From Armatimonadota bacterium (GTDB lineage: Bacteria; Armatimonadota; Fimbriimonadia; Fimbriimonadales; Fimbriimonadaceae), in the NCBI GenBank assembly GCA_037138755.1, contig JBAXHT010000003.1, forward strand, positions 364,398 through 428,397: a stretch of 64,000 nt of DNA. Direction: 5' to 3'. Below are positions 63,464 to 64,000 of the stretch, in pieces. How positions within the stretch are numbered: the first letter of the stretch is position 1; each line of letters starts with the position of its first letter. The position numbers and the translations under genes are program-made. The notes under the pieces are model-generated. The model did no database searches and was not told where the DNA came from. It worked only from the letters and a program-made list of their open reading frames with translations.

Positions 63464-63561
63464 CTACTTGGAAGTATAAACCTCGCTGACTGCGACTAAA
63501 TTCCTCAATTCCAAATGACTTCCAAATATCTCCGGGTTAGAGTTCAGCCGAAGTGAGCAGT

Positions 63562-64000
63562 ATGAAAGCAAAACGAGACTTCTCAAAGACCGCCGGACCA
63601 GTTTCCGTGGGACTCGCGGCGCTGGTGATCATCAACTGCGGCGGCTCCACCACGCCGGGAACCACAACGGGTACGACGGCTTCTGCAACGACGGGGGCTA
63701 CGGCGACAACGGGTACCGGAGGCACGACCAGTACGACGGGAACCACTGCGTCAACTGGTACAACTTCGACGACCGGAACCACTTCAACGACGGGCGCGAC
63801 CGGAACAACCGCGACTACCGGTACCACCGGGACGACGGGTACAACCGGATCGACGACGACTGGAACGACTGGCACTACCGGAACAACCGGTACCACTGGC
63901 TCTACAACTTCGGGCACCACAGGGACAACTGGCACGACTGGTACGACGGGGACAACCGGTTCAACAACGACTGGCACAACAGGAGCAACCGGGTCTACGA
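63562..64000 (+). CDS. Thr-Thr-Gly repeat lipoprotein, 3' end beyond window
   Basis: An open frame from ATG 63562 to the window end, no stop in 146 codons. Residues 1-26 form a lipoprotein signal with lipobox VIINC. From about residue 30 to the end the protein is a Thr/Gly/Ser/Ala repeat, mostly TTG triplets (for example TTGTTGTTGTTG) with AT, ST and TS variants. The DNA repeat is irregular because Thr uses ACA, ACC, ACG and ACT in mixed order. Likely a surface stalk or spacer before a domain outside the window. AAGTGAGCAG precedes the ATG. The reverse-strand Pro/Val frame is its shadow. Confidence 0.78.
   Translation, partial: MKAKRDFSKTAGPVSVGLAALVIINCGGSTTPGTTTGTTASATTGATATTGTGGTTSTTGTTASTGTTSTTGTTSTTGATGTTATTGTTGTTGTTGSTTTGTTGTTGTTGTTGSTTSGTTGTTGTTGTTGTTGSTTTGTTGATGST

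Noticed and set aside
63537..63977. Minus-strand ORF of Pro-Val repeats
   Set aside because: It is the antisense shadow of the Thr-Thr-Gly lipoprotein; the plus-strand frame has a lipoprotein signal and continues to the window end.

Overview
This 64 kb window is a gene-dense bacterial chromosome segment of moderately high GC, with mostly short intergenic gaps and almost no mobile DNA. Its features suggest Armatimonadota, perhaps the Fimbriimonadia: two PEP-CTERM surface proteins, an ECF42-type sigma factor with a YCII/DGPF partner, a Bacillus-type SdhC, NusA without C-terminal repeats, CCA-encoding tRNAs, and a -10 hexamer (TANNNT) placed directly in front of many start codons. That placement is inference from sequence and points to widespread leaderless mRNAs. 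The taxonomy was not checked against any database.

Layout. 1-5.7 kb: tRNA-Phe and tRNA-Asp, an SDR, the nusA-rnpM(ylxR)-infB operon with a terminator-like hairpin in its leader, a spondin/PEP-CTERM protein, and a lipoprotein gene broken by an in-frame amber codon. 5.7-11.8 kb: ADP-ribosylglycohydrolase, miaA (apparent AUC start), hfq, dapF (with an in-frame palindromic insert), a PilZ protein, smpB, a tandem-FKBP lipoprotein and a second SDR. 11.9-18.4 kb: a heme c/copper-monooxygenase-like protein, a D,D-carboxypeptidase, scpB and scpA separated by a RelE/ParE-type toxin-antitoxin pair, tRNA-Cys, a PAP2 phosphatase and aroC. 18.4-27.1 kb: a lone pstB, a secreted beta-propeller, an RsuA-type pseudouridine synthase, an MFS carrier with a large inverted repeat inside its reading frame, the ECF42/YCII pair and small membrane or secreted unknowns. 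27.2-40.7 kb: dnaE, a secreted helical protein, trpA, an amidase, a GH20-like hydrolase, prs, glmU, upp, a drug-efflux MFS and aat. 40.7-50.1 kb: a D-aminoacylase-type amidohydrolase, a Tat-exported TIM-barrel protein, a thioredoxin-like protein, a GH16-CBM6 glucanase, an SF2 helicase, a COG4705 membrane protein and icd. 50.1-59.4 kb: a second PEP-CTERM protein, a LolA-like protein, a DUF4129/DUF4350 membrane operon, a GT-C-like membrane protein, sdhC and eno.

59.5-63.5 kb (minus strand) is the most distinctive part. A radical SAM protein of the MJ0619/tetraether-synthase (Tes) type overlaps an Lgt-like membrane enzyme. These are followed by five small membrane proteins, two with zinc ribbons, joined almost throughout by 4-base stop/start overlaps. 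This is a candidate lipid-modification operon. The window ends inside a lipoprotein made of Thr-Thr-Gly repeats.

Most genes are core functions (translation, chromosome segregation, cell wall precursors, central carbon metabolism). The accessory content is cell-envelope and secreted proteins of unknown role.
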